Of a DNA stretch of 64,000 bases, positions 10,053-18,248 are shown one piece after another (position 1 is the first letter of the stretch; each line of letters opens with the position of its first letter). The DNA comes from a bacterium. GTDB taxonomy: Bacteria; Verrucomicrobiota; Kiritimatiellia; CAIKKV01; CAIYGI01. Made by a program: the position numbers and the translations under genes. The notes under the pieces are model-generated. The model was not told the origin of the DNA. It did not search any database and worked only from the letters and a program-made list of their open reading frames with translations. Location: contig JANYBP010000011.1 of assembly GCA_025360745.1 (NCBI GenBank), positions 44,365 to 108,364 of the forward strand, in the 5' to 3' direction.

Positions 10053-10106
10053 TTGACCGATGGTGGGGCGAAGTGTTGAATAGTGTCACGAAGTGTAGTA
10101 CGGGGG
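10053..10106 (+). promoter_or_regulatory. mraZ promoter overlapping a four-repeat MraZ operator
   Basis: A -35 TTGACC at 10053-10058 and a -10 TTGAAT at 10076-10081 are separated by 17 bp. Superimposed on them, GTG cores occur at 10063, 10073, 10083 and 10093, exactly 10 bp apart; three have the form (A/T)AGTGT. MraZ is known to bind GTG-centred direct repeats with about 10-bp spacing upstream of its own operon and repress it. This layout therefore predicts autoregulation of the dcw cluster. Confidence 0.82.
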
Positions 10107-10151
10107 TTCAACAGAGTGACACAGCAAGGTCAAGCGATTGCGGGTGAAGGG

Positions 10152-10595
10152 ATGGCGCAAGGCATCTTCGCCAGTGTGTTCACGCATATGTTGGACCCCA
10201 AGCGGCGGCTCACGATCCCGTCGGAGTGGCGGGATTGCGTGGGTCAGCCGAACAGTGTCTATGTTTTGCGGGGTTTGGGCGAGCCCTATCTGACGGTTTA
10301 TCCGGCGCGGGAGATGATTCTCAAGCTGGACAAACTGCGCCAGCAGTCGATCGCCGATCCGCGGGTGCGGGCGCTGGCGCGGGCGCTGGGTTCGCAGTCG
10401 CAGATGGCGACCTGGGATACGCAGGGGCGCATCCGGGTCAACGATGAATTGCTGGCCTACGCCAAGATCGACGGCGAGGTCAAGCTGGTTGGGGCGCTGC
10501 AGTATTTCGAATTGTGGAGTCCGGCGTTGTGGAGCGCGGCCGAGCGGCGCAGCGATGTCGATATCGCGGATGTCGCGCAGCACATCGGCTTGTAG
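10152..10595 (+). CDS. mraZ: Transcriptional regulator MraZ
   Basis: A 147-residue protein with the two SpoVT-AbrB-like swapped-hairpin halves of MraZ: MAQGIFASVFTHMLDPKRRLTIPSEWR and later ALGSQSQMATWDTQGRIRVNDEL. It is the first gene of the dcw cluster and in characterised bacteria binds the repeats upstream of itself. The frame is open upstream to 10083, and a GTG at 10116 with GGGGG nine bases before it is a possible alternative start; the family alignment favours 10152. The next gene starts 15 bp after the stop. Confidence 0.93.
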   Translation: MAQGIFASVFTHMLDPKRRLTIPSEWRDCVGQPNSVYVLRGLGEPYLTVYPAREMILKLDKLRQQSIADPRVRALARALGSQSQMATWDTQGRIRVNDELLAYAKIDGEVKLVGALQYFELWSPALWSAAERRSDVDIADVAQHIGL

Positions 10596-10609
10596 TGGCG
10601 GCGTTGTCG

Positions 10610-10843
10610 ATGGTGACGAGCATGCAAACGGGAAAATTCATGGAAGTGAATCAGGCGCTGTCGGGCGGCGTATTGCGGCATGGCTGGTTGCGCTGGCTGT
10701 GGTTTGGCTGGCGGCCGCGCGGCTCCGCGGGGTACCAGTATGTGGGACACGCGGGTCTGCGTTTAAGCGGCGCCTTTCTCGACCGCGGGCCGGGCCATGC
10801 GATTCGTTTGCGCGACCATGCACCAATCCGTTCTAGCCGCTGA
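10610..10843 (+). CDS. Small hypothetical protein between mraZ and rsmH
   Basis: A 77-codon frame (MVTSMQTGKFMEVNQALSGG...) that starts 15 bp after mraZ and overlaps the first 26 bases of rsmH in another frame. Codon third positions are G/C-rich like the neighbours, which speaks for real coding, and the product is tryptophan-, glycine- and arginine-rich (WLRWLWFGWRPRG). No family is recognised. It could be a small cell-division accessory protein or a chance frame; ATGs at 10622 and 10640 are other possible starts. Confidence 0.45.
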   Translation: MVTSMQTGKFMEVNQALSGGVLRHGWLRWLWFGWRPRGSAGYQYVGHAGLRLSGAFLDRGPGHAIRLRDHAPIRSSR

Positions 10844-11741
10844 AGTCGTGGCCGGGCTGGACCCGCGTCCGGGCGGTATCTTCGCCGACGGGACGGCCGG
10901 GAGCGGCGGGCACGCAGCGCTGCTGGCGGAGCGGATCGGTCCGGCGGGCCGCTTGCTGGTGATCGACCGCGACGCGGAGGCGCTGGAACGGGCGCGCGGG
11001 CGGTTGCGGCCGTACGGGACCGCCTGCGTGTTTGTGCATGGCAACTACGGCGATCTGGCCGCGCACGCGGCGGCCAACGGGTTTGAGGCGTTGGATGGCG
11101 TATTGCTGGATCTGGGGGTGTCCTCGGATCAACTGGACACGCCGGAACGGGGGTTCAGTTTCCGCGCCGACGGTCCGCTGGATATGCGCATGGATGCGAG
11201 CGGCGGACCGACGGCGGCGGAACTGGTGAACCGCGCGCCGGAGCGGGAACTGGCGGAGTGGTTTGCGCTTTACGGCGAGGAGCCGGCGGCGCGGCGGATC
11301 GCCCGCGCGATCGTCGCGGCCCGCGCGGCGGCGCCGTTGACGCGGACGGCGGATCTGGCGGCCGTGGTGGCGCGCGCCAAAGGCGGGCGGCGCGGCCGGA
11401 TCGATCCGGCCACGCAGGTCTTTCAAGCCCTGCGGATTGTGGTGAACGGGGAACTTGACGCCATCGATCGGGGACTGGAGGCGGCCTTGACGCTGTTGCG
11501 GCCGGGCGGCCGGCTGGCGGTGATCAGCTTCCACAGTCTGGAAGACCGGCGGGTCAAAGTCTGCTTCCGGCGCCATCTGGGGCGATGGGAAGCCTTGGAA
11601 GCGGGCGGCGAAAGTTGGATCGGCGAAAAGCCTGTGGTGACGTTATTGACGCGGAAGCCCGTGATGGCTGGCGCGACCGAGGTGGCGGATAACCCGCGCG
11701 CACGGTCCGCCAAGTTACGCGTGGCGGCGCGCAAGGAGTGA
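10818..11741 (+). CDS. rsmH: 16S rRNA (cytosine(1402)-N4)-methyltransferase RsmH
   Basis: A 307-residue SAM-dependent methyltransferase that modifies C1402 of 16S rRNA. It begins MHQSVLAAEVVAGL, the family N-terminus. The SAM-binding motif is FADGTAGSGGHAALL, followed by LLVIDRDAEAL, DGVLLDLGVSSDQLD and RGFSFRADGPLDMRMD, then QVFQALRIVVNGEL and VISFHSLEDRRVK. Its place after mraZ and before ftsL is the classical dcw order. The ftsL-like gene follows after 6 bp. Confidence 0.96.
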   Translation: MHQSVLAAEVVAGLDPRPGGIFADGTAGSGGHAALLAERIGPAGRLLVIDRDAEALERARGRLRPYGTACVFVHGNYGDLAAHAAANGFEALDGVLLDLGVSSDQLDTPERGFSFRADGPLDMRMDASGGPTAAELVNRAPERELAEWFALYGEEPAARRIARAIVAARAAAPLTRTADLAAVVARAKGGRRGRIDPATQVFQALRIVVNGELDAIDRGLEAALTLLRPGGRLAVISFHSLEDRRVKVCFRRHLGRWEALEAGGESWIGEKPVVTLLTRKPVMAGATEVADNPRARSAKLRVAARKE

Positions 11742-11747
11742 AAAATT

Positions 11748-12143
11748 ATGGCACGCAACCGTCGACATGTCGAATCGCGCGCGGGCTCCGTGCCCGCATC
11801 GGTGGTGGCGCTGATCGTGGCTCTGGTCGCGGTGGGGCTGGGCTATGTCGGGATCGAGACCAAGTGCGACACGCTGGGCCGTGAAATCAAGCGCTTCGAG
11901 GCGGAAGGCACGCGCTTGCGTGAGGATCTGAGCCGCAACCGCGGCGAGTGGGCGAGGCTTTCCGCCACCGGCAGCGTGGAGGCGGCGCTGAAAACGCACG
12001 GCCTCGTGATGAGCTGGCCGGCGGCCGACCAGGTGGTGCGTTTGGGCGGCGAGGCGCGGGGCGCGCTCGCGTCGCGCACGCCGCGTTCCGTCGAGACCCC
12101 GTCGTCCCACCTGCGGACGGGTGTGGTCATGGCCCATGACTGA
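11748..12143 (+). CDS. ftsL: FtsL-like cell division protein
   Basis: A 131-residue bitopic membrane protein: a basic N-terminus (MARNRRHVESR), one hydrophobic helix at about residues 16-35, then a heptad-rich coiled coil (TLGREIKRFEAEGTRLREDLSRNRGEW). That architecture and its position between rsmH and ftsI identify it as FtsL, which links FtsB/FtsQ to the septal synthase FtsW-FtsI. Sequence is poorly conserved in the family, so the name rests on topology and context. Its last 8 bases overlap the ftsI start. Confidence 0.8.
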   Translation: MARNRRHVESRAGSVPASVVALIVALVAVGLGYVGIETKCDTLGREIKRFEAEGTRLREDLSRNRGEWARLSATGSVEAALKTHGLVMSWPAADQVVRLGGEARGALASRTPRSVETPSSHLRTGVVMAHD

Positions 12144-13869
12144 AACCGGCAGGCGCGTTCGGCTGCTGCTGGTCACGGCCGCCCTGGGACTGGCTCTGAC
12201 CGGACTCGTCGTCCAGCTTGTGCACCTGCATCTCTGGGGTAAACCGGAGCAGCGCGAGAATGTCGTTCAGGACCGGATTCTCCACGAACCCATCCGCGTC
12301 CACCGCGGCATGATCGTGGACAACAGCACGCCCAGTATGATCGTGGCCATTGACTGGCCCTGCGTGGACGTATGCGCCGACCCAAAATTGATCCAGCTTA
12401 CCAACCGCGTGCCGCAGGTGGCGCGTGAACTGGCGAGGATTCTGCCGGAACTGGACGCGCTTGCGCTGGAAAAGCGGCTGCGGCTTCCCGACCGCCGCTT
12501 CGAGCGCGTGGCCCAGCAGGTCACGACGAATGTGGCCGCGCAACTGGCGTCGTTAAAACTGCCCGGCGTTTTCACAACCCCGGTCGTCGTGCGCCGCTAC
12601 CCGCAGGGCGCGACGCTTTGCCATGTGCTCGGATACGTCAACGCCGAGGGCGTCGGCAGCGCCGGACTGGAACAGTCGCTGGAAAGTCTGCTACGCGGCA
12701 AACCCGGGGAGATCGTCGGCTTTCGCGACGGCCGCCGGCACGAACTGACCGACCGCCGCATCGCCGAAACGGCCGCCACCAACGGCGCCGATGTCGCGCT
12801 GACGATCGACCAGCAGTTGCAGTTCATGGTCGAGCGCGCGCTCGACACGGTCATGGAACGGCACCATCCCGACGCCGCCTGGGCCATCGTCGAGCGGGTC
12901 AAAACCGGCGAGATCCTGGCCATGGCCTGCCGTCCCAACTACGACCCCAACAATTTCCGCGCCAGCACCGACCTGCAGCGCATGAACCGCGCGATCGCCA
13001 ACATCTACGAACCCGGTTCGACCTTCAAAGTCGCGACCATTGTCGCGGCGCTCGACCAGGGCGTGGTTACTCCGGAGACCCCCGTCGACTGCGAGAACGG
13101 CCGCTGGTGGTACCAGGGCAAAGTCCTGCGCGATACGCACTCCTACGGGGTGCTGAGCGTGGCCGATGTGCTGCAGAAGTCCAGCAACATCGGCGCGGCC
13201 AAGATCGCCATCGTGCTTGGCAATGCGCAACTGGCGGCCTATCTGAAGGCCTTACATTTCGGACATCGCCTGGGCATAGACCTGCCCGGCGAGGAGGGCG
13301 GCATCGTGCATCCGCTGGCCGAATGGAGTTCGATCAGTTCCAGCCGCATCGCCATGGGGCAGGGAGTGGCGGTCACTTCGCTGCAGATGCTCGGACTGAT
13401 TTGCTGCATCGCGAACGGCGGCGCTTACATGAAACCCTACGTTGTCCGCAATGTCACCGCGGATGACGGCAATAAAGTTCGGCGGGAGAATCGTCCCTGC
13501 GTGCTCGCCAATCCGATCAAAGCGGCGACCGCGGTCATGATGCGCGAAATGCTGGTCCGCGTGACCGAGCCGGGCGGGACCGGTTTGCGGGCGGCGGTGC
13601 CGGGCTATCGTGTCGCCGGTAAAACCGGCACCGGGCAGAAGGTGATCGGCGGAAACTATTCGGAAACCGACTACATGTCATCCTTTGTGGGTTTCCTGCC
13701 GGCGGACAAGCCGGAAATCGGACTGATTGTGGTGGTGGACAATCCGCAACCCCTGCACACGGGCGGCATGGTCGCCGCCCCGGCTTTTTCCGAAATCGCC
13801 GAACAGGCCATGCGCTATCTCGATGTGCCGAAGTCGCCGCCGCCCTTGGTCATGGCGGGACGGCCTTGA
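12136..13869 (+). CDS. ftsI: Septal penicillin-binding protein FtsI (class B transpeptidase)
   Basis: A 577-residue class B PBP that cross-links septal peptidoglycan. One N-terminal membrane helix (residues ~8-30) precedes the dimerisation region and the transpeptidase domain. The three active-site motifs are present: STFK with the nucleophile S295, SSN at 349-351, and KTG at 496-498. No PASTA repeats follow. The start at 12136 overlaps ftsL by 8 bp, and murE begins 10 bp after the stop, so the run is one transcription unit. Confidence 0.95.
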   Translation: MTETGRRVRLLLVTAALGLALTGLVVQLVHLHLWGKPEQRENVVQDRILHEPIRVHRGMIVDNSTPSMIVAIDWPCVDVCADPKLIQLTNRVPQVARELARILPELDALALEKRLRLPDRRFERVAQQVTTNVAAQLASLKLPGVFTTPVVVRRYPQGATLCHVLGYVNAEGVGSAGLEQSLESLLRGKPGEIVGFRDGRRHELTDRRIAETAATNGADVALTIDQQLQFMVERALDTVMERHHPDAAWAIVERVKTGEILAMACRPNYDPNNFRASTDLQRMNRAIANIYEPGSTFKVATIVAALDQGVVTPETPVDCENGRWWYQGKVLRDTHSYGVLSVADVLQKSSNIGAAKIAIVLGNAQLAAYLKALHFGHRLGIDLPGEEGGIVHPLAEWSSISSSRIAMGQGVAVTSLQMLGLICCIANGGAYMKPYVVRNVTADDGNKVRRENRPCVLANPIKAATAVMMREMLVRVTEPGGTGLRAAVPGYRVAGKTGTGQKVIGGNYSETDYMSSFVGFLPADKPEIGLIVVVDNPQPLHTGGMVAAPAFSEIAEQAMRYLDVPKSPPPLVMAGRP

Positions 13870-13879
13870 GAGACTCACG

Positions 13880-15361
13880 ATGAAACTTGACGTTATCGTA
13901 CGCGCGCTGACCGGGGTTATCGCGGTCAAGGGTTCGCTCGGCGCCGAGATCGTCGGCATCGCCTACGATTCCCGGCAGGTGCGCCGCGGCTATCTTTTCG
14001 TCGCCATGCCCGGCGCCCGCGACGATGGCTGGGCCTATGTCGCCGACGCCGTCGAGCGCGGCGCGGCCGCCATCCTTTCGACGCATCCGGCCTGCCCCCG
14101 GCACGATTTGACCTGCATCCATGTGCGCGACGTGCGCCAGGCGCTGGCCGAGGCCGCCGCCGCTTTTCATCGCTTCCCCGCCGCCAGGCTGCGCGTGCTG
14201 GGCATCACCGGCACCAACGGCAAGACCACCTCGGCATTTCTGCTGCGCCGCATTCTCGCCGATGCGGGCTGGGCGCCGGGGCTGATCGGCACCGTGCAGT
14301 ACGAAATCGGCGCGCGCGTGATCCCGGCGCAACGCACCACGCCGGAATCTGCGGACCTGCAGGCGCTCTTCGACCAGATGCTGCAGGCCGGCTGCCGCAG
14401 TGTGGTTATGGAAGCGTCGTCGCACGCCCTCGACCAGGGTCGCGTGCGGGGCATCGAGTTCGATGCCGCGCTCTTCACCAATCTGACGCGCGATCATCTG
14501 GACTACCATTCCAGCATGGAGTCCTACTTCGACGCCAAGTGCCGCCTCTTTACGGAACTCGGGCACGGCGCCCGTCAGGCCGTGGCCGTGATCAACTCGG
14601 ACGACCCCTACGGCGCGCGCCTGGCCGCGCTGCCGCTGGCCGCCAGGGTTGTAACCTGCGGCATCGCCGACCCAGCGGCGCAGGTGCGCGCGCTGGAGAT
14701 TGCGCTGGCACCCTCCGGCAGTCGTTTCATTATCGCGACCCCCGCCGGCCGCTACCCGATCGCTTTGCGCCTGCTGGGCCGCTTCAACGTGCATAACGCG
14801 CTCGGCGCCTTCGCCGCGGCCACCGCGCTCGGGATTGCGCCGGAGCTTGTCGCGCGGGCGCTGGGCGCGGTGGCGGCGGTGCCGGGCCGCATGGAGCCGA
14901 TTTCCAACCGGCGCGGACTGCACATTTTTGTGGACTACGCGCACACCGACGACGCCTTGAACAAGGCCTTGACGACATTGAACGAATTGCGCGGCGGGCA
15001 GCCCGGCCGCATGATCCTGGTCTTCGGCTGCGGCGGCAATCGCGACACCGTCAAGCGCGTCCTGATGGGCGCCGTGGCCCGGCAATTGGCCGACCATGTC
15101 GTGCTGACATCGGACAATCCACGCAAGGAAGATCCGCTGGCGATCATTGCGGCGATTCGCGCCGGTTATGGCGAAGGTGGATCGTGCGAAATCGAGCCCG
15201 ACCGCGCCAGGGCCATCCGTCGCGCGCTGGCGCTGGCGCGTGCCGGCGACTGCGTGTTGATCGCCGGCAAGGGACACGAAACGACGCAGGAATTCGCCAA
15301 CACGATCGTGCCCTTCGACGACCGCGAAGAAGCGCGCCGCGCGCTCCAGGAACCGGGGTAA
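13880..15361 (+). CDS. murE: UDP-MurNAc-tripeptide synthetase MurE (meso-DAP type)
   Basis: A 493-residue ATP-dependent ligase that adds the third residue to the peptidoglycan stem peptide. The ATP-binding GTNGKTT is at 111-117. The substrate-specifying motif DNPR at 412-415 is that of meso-diaminopimelate-adding enzymes, and this agrees with lysA and dapA lying downstream in the same region. The long upstream frame inside ftsI is a shadow; the ATG at 13880 starts the conserved MKLDVIVRALTGVIAV. murF starts 4 bp after the stop. Confidence 0.96.
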   Translation: MKLDVIVRALTGVIAVKGSLGAEIVGIAYDSRQVRRGYLFVAMPGARDDGWAYVADAVERGAAAILSTHPACPRHDLTCIHVRDVRQALAEAAAAFHRFPAARLRVLGITGTNGKTTSAFLLRRILADAGWAPGLIGTVQYEIGARVIPAQRTTPESADLQALFDQMLQAGCRSVVMEASSHALDQGRVRGIEFDAALFTNLTRDHLDYHSSMESYFDAKCRLFTELGHGARQAVAVINSDDPYGARLAALPLAARVVTCGIADPAAQVRALEIALAPSGSRFIIATPAGRYPIALRLLGRFNVHNALGAFAAATALGIAPELVARALGAVAAVPGRMEPISNRRGLHIFVDYAHTDDALNKALTTLNELRGGQPGRMILVFGCGGNRDTVKRVLMGAVARQLADHVVLTSDNPRKEDPLAIIAAIRAGYGEGGSCEIEPDRARAIRRALALARAGDCVLIAGKGHETTQEFANTIVPFDDREEARRALQEPG

Positions 15362-15365
15362 TGTC

Positions 15366-16760
15366 ATGCCGTTATGGACCCCGGAAATTCTGGCCGCCTG
15401 GAGCGGCGGCACATGGCGCCGGGCACCGCCCGCGCGTCGGCTGAACGGGGTCACTCACGACACCCGTGCCATCCAGCCGGGCGCCTTGTTTGTCGCTTTG
15501 CGCGGCGCACGCACCGATGGGCATGCTTTTCTTGGCCAGGCCTTTGCGCTGGGCGCCGCTGGCGCCATCGTCGCGCGCGATGCCCGGCTGCCCGAGCCTT
15601 GGCCGGGTCCGCTGCTGGTGGTGGACGATCCGCTGGCCGCGCTGGGCCGCATCGCCGCCGGGCACCGCCTGACGCTGACCGGCGCTGTGGTGACCGGCGT
15701 CACCGGCAGCGTCGGCAAGACCACCGTCAAGGAACTGCTCGCCGCCATGCTCGCCGCGGCCGGTCCCACCGCCCGCAGCCGCGGCAACTGGAATAACGAG
15801 CTCGGCCTGCCGCTCAGTCTGCTGGCCGTGGAATCCACCGATCGCGCCGCCGTGCTGGAGGTGGGCATCAGCCACCCCGGCGAGATGGCGCCGCTGGCCG
15901 CGCTGCTGCGTCCCGACTGGGCCGTGATCTCGACCATCGCCCCGGTGCATAGCGAGTTTTTTAAAAATATGGATGCGATCGCCCGCGAGAAGGCGCTGCT
16001 GTTCGAAACGCTGAGCGGCCGCGGCGCGGCGGTTCTCGACAGCGACGGCGAGTGGGCCGCCATGCTGGCCCGCTCCGCGAGCGGGCGTGTAGTGACAATT
16101 TCCCGCCGCGATCGGACGGCCCATTATGTGGGCGCGCCGCCTGTGCGGCCCGGCGAACCGGCCAGCGTCTGCGAAACGGCCAGCGGCGAACGCTTCGCCT
16201 TCCATGCACCGCTGCCGGGCGATCATCATGTGACCAATACCCTGCTGGCGATTGCCGCTGCCCGCGGACAGGGCCTGGCGTGGACGCAAATCGCAGCCGG
16301 CCTGGCGGCTTTTGTGGCGCCGCACATGCGCTGGGAGCAGCTCGATGTGGGCGGCGTGACGGTGATCAACGACGCCTATAACTCCAATCCGCTCAGCTTG
16401 GGCGCCGCGCTGCGCACCTATGCCGAAACAGCCGTGGCGGGCGGCCGCTGGCTGGTGCTGGGCGACATGCTGGAACTTGGCGTGCAGGCGGAAGCCATGC
16501 ATGAAGAGATCGGCCGCCAGACGGCGGCGGGGCACTGGGCCGGACTGATCGCGCTGGGTCCGCTGGCCGCGCGGCTGGCCGCGGGCGCCCGCGCTGCCGG
16601 CGCGCGCTTCCCTGTGCTAGAGTGTGCCGACCACGCCGAGGCCGCCCAGGTCCTCGCCGGTCGCGTCCGTCCGGGCGATGCGGTCTTGCTAAAAGCCTCC
16701 CGTGGCATGAAACTGGAAGAAGTGCTGGTCGAGTTCCAGAAAGCGAAGAGTGAACAGTAA
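15366..16760 (+). CDS. murF: UDP-MurNAc-tripeptide D-Ala-D-Ala ligase MurF
   Basis: A 464-residue ligase completing the UDP-MurNAc-pentapeptide. GVTGSVGKTTVKELL places the ATP-binding lysine at residue 118; RGNWNNELGLPLSLL and VINDAYNSNPLSL are the family's central motifs, and RPGDAVLLKASRGMKLEEVL is the C-terminal domain. The last residues (KSEQ and the stop) are encoded by the first units of a heptamer array. A diverged second copy of this C-terminal segment lies about 1.1 kb downstream. Confidence 0.95.
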   Translation: MPLWTPEILAAWSGGTWRRAPPARRLNGVTHDTRAIQPGALFVALRGARTDGHAFLGQAFALGAAGAIVARDARLPEPWPGPLLVVDDPLAALGRIAAGHRLTLTGAVVTGVTGSVGKTTVKELLAAMLAAAGPTARSRGNWNNELGLPLSLLAVESTDRAAVLEVGISHPGEMAPLAALLRPDWAVISTIAPVHSEFFKNMDAIAREKALLFETLSGRGAAVLDSDGEWAAMLARSASGRVVTISRRDRTAHYVGAPPVRPGEPASVCETASGERFAFHAPLPGDHHVTNTLLAIAAARGQGLAWTQIAAGLAAFVAPHMRWEQLDVGGVTVINDAYNSNPLSLGAALRTYAETAVAGGRWLVLGDMLELGVQAEAMHEEIGRQTAAGHWAGLIALGPLAARLAAGARAAGARFPVLECADHAEAAQVLAGRVRPGDAVLLKASRGMKLEEVLVEFQKAKSEQ

Positions 16761-16781
16761 ACAGTGAACAGTGAAGAACGG
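16747..16781. repeat. Heptamer array, five units, at the murF 3' end
   Basis: Units AGAGTGA, ACAGTAA, ACAGTGA twice and AGAACGG run in one phase. The murF stop codon TAA at 16758-16760 is inside the second unit. Confidence 0.88.
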
Positions 16782-16906
16782 AGAAGATTAATCGGTAAAG
16801 AGTTGACGACATATGGCATACTTGCGACATTCGATCTGGCAATCAACGAGATCAGGAGTTGAATTGAACAGAAACTCGCAAATGACGCCAGGAGAAGAGG
16901 CATACA

Positions 16907-17221
16907 GTGCTTGCGGATGAAATAAACAAAGCCGTTGACCTGCTCAAGCGGACCGCTCCGCGTGCCAGCATTATCCTGTTCGGGTCGCGTGCTCGCGGCG
17001 ATGCGCGGCCGGACAGCGATGTGGACTTCCTGGTCGTTGAACCGGAAGTCAAGTCGCGGCGCCAGGAAATGGCGCGACTGGCACGGGTGCTTCGTCCGCT
17101 TCGTATTCCCGCCGATGTGCTGGTCTTCAGCCGCAAGGTGTTCGATGAGTGGTCTGGAATTCCCGGTACGGTCATCCATCGTGCCGCACGGGAGGGCAAG
17201 GTGTTACATGCCGCGGAATAG
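16907..17221 (+). CDS. MNT-type nucleotidyltransferase (MntA-like antitoxin of a HEPN/MNT pair)
   Basis: A 104-residue minimal nucleotidyltransferase. The Pol-beta signature GSRARGDARPDSDVDF is at residues 26-41, with the metal-binding aspartates D38 and D40. Such proteins inactivate their HEPN partner, in characterised cases by adding AMP residues to it. The HEPN gene begins 14 bp before this stop in another frame. The pair interrupts the dcw cluster between murF and mraY, which marks it as an insertion. Confidence 0.88.
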   Translation: MLADEINKAVDLLKRTAPRASIILFGSRARGDARPDSDVDFLVVEPEVKSRRQEMARLARVLRPLRIPADVLVFSRKVFDEWSGIPGTVIHRAAREGKVLHAAE

Positions 17222-17606
17222 TCTCTTCCTGCTGCTGTTGCGGAAAGCGGATCAAGACCGTTACATGCTCGACAAACTCGTTGCCGACGATGCCGCGCCG
17301 ATCGAGGTGTTCGGGTTTCACGCGCAGCAAGCCACGGAGAAACTGATCAAGGCCGTCTTGGTCATACACGGCATCGAGTATGGCCGCACACACCGTCTGG
17401 CGGAACTAGCCGACCTGGCCGGCGACCATGGGATACAGTTGCCGGATGTGGTCGAGCCCCTAGTCGATCTCACGCCCTATGCGGTGGAGTTTCGCTATGA
17501 CGCCGCACCCGATGATGAGTGCGATGATTTGGACAAACCAAAGATTAGGGATCAAATTGAATCGCTGCGTGCGTGGGTTCTGGAGCATGTGAAGGAACAG
17601 GGATGA
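17208..17606 (+). CDS. HEPN domain protein (toxin partner of the MNT gene)
   Basis: A 132-residue helical protein of the HEPN family (Pfam PF05168 type): FHAQQATEKLIKAVLVIHGIEYGRTHRLAELADL is the typical central helix pair. HEPN proteins are often metal-independent RNases; the usual R-x4-6-H motif is not clear here, so catalytic activity is uncertain. The start at 17208 has GGAGGGCAAGG upstream within the MNT gene, indicating translational coupling. A perfect 10-bp inverted repeat follows directly after the stop. Confidence 0.83.
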   Translation: MPRNSLFLLLLRKADQDRYMLDKLVADDAAPIEVFGFHAQQATEKLIKAVLVIHGIEYGRTHRLAELADLAGDHGIQLPDVVEPLVDLTPYAVEFRYDAAPDDECDDLDKPKIRDQIESLRAWVLEHVKEQG

Positions 17607-17607
17607 A

Positions 17608-17662
17608 AGACTATCGCATTCTCCTTGTTATCGTCCTGCCATATATCAACTGGCGATAGTCT
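17608..17662. repeat. Perfect 10-bp inverted repeat after the HEPN gene
   Basis: AGACTATCGC at 17608-17617 and GCGATAGTCT at 17653-17662, 35 bp apart, followed by GATTTT. It may be a transcript-end hairpin or a trace of an insertion boundary. The 17607-17805 stretch otherwise shows nothing recognisable. Confidence 0.6.
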
Positions 17663-17805
17663 GATTTTCCATTGTCGCGAACGAAGTAATGGGGCTTGCA
17701 TGGCGTGAGTGTGCAGATTGAACGGGTCCAGCGGACTCTGAAAACAGACCGTGGACATGGTCGGCTGGTTGCAACGGACTTTGAAAGGGATGCGCTAATG
17801 CTTGA

Positions 17806-18106
17806 TTATAGGGTTGGTGCGAAGGCGGACACCCCGCAGGCCGCGTTCGGACGCCAGGCGGCAGCGAGTCCTTGGACCGGATTGATCGCGCGCGGTTCTC
17901 TGCCCGCGCGGCTGGCCGAGTGCGACCGCTTCTCCGGTGCGCGCCTCCCTATGCTAGACTGCACCACCAACACCGCTGCCCAAGCCCTCGCTGAACGCGC
18001 CCGTCCGGGCGATGCCGTGTTGTTAAAAGTTTCCCATGGCATGAAACTCGATGACGTACTGTCCGCGTTCCGCGGGGGCGGAGGTCAGAAGGCGGTGAAC
18101 GGATGA
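17806..18106 (+). pseudogene. Decayed second copy of the murF 3' end
   Basis: The frame ending at 18106 encodes GRQAAASPWTGLIARGSLPARLA, then AQALAERARPGDAVLLKVSH and GMKLDDVLSAF. These align segment by segment with the C-terminus of MurF (GRQTAAGHWAGLIALGPLAARLA, AQVLAGRVRPGDAVLLKASR, GMKLEEVLVEF). The ATP-binding and central domains are absent, so this is a remnant. The sequences differ at many positions, so it is an old duplication or the 3' end of a foreign murF that came with the MNT/HEPN module. The open frame starts upstream at 17696, but that part has no similarity to MurF. Confidence 0.82.
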
Positions 18107-18248
18107 AGGTGACATTGTGCAGAGACAGAAATGATGCCCAACAACACGCCGTGCCACTAGTGGTTGTCCGGCGGGGCAAGTTGAGGGTTAGCGCGGTGGT
18201 TGAACTTGAAGAGCAAGTCATCGCTTGGAACGCAAAACTTCGAGGCGA

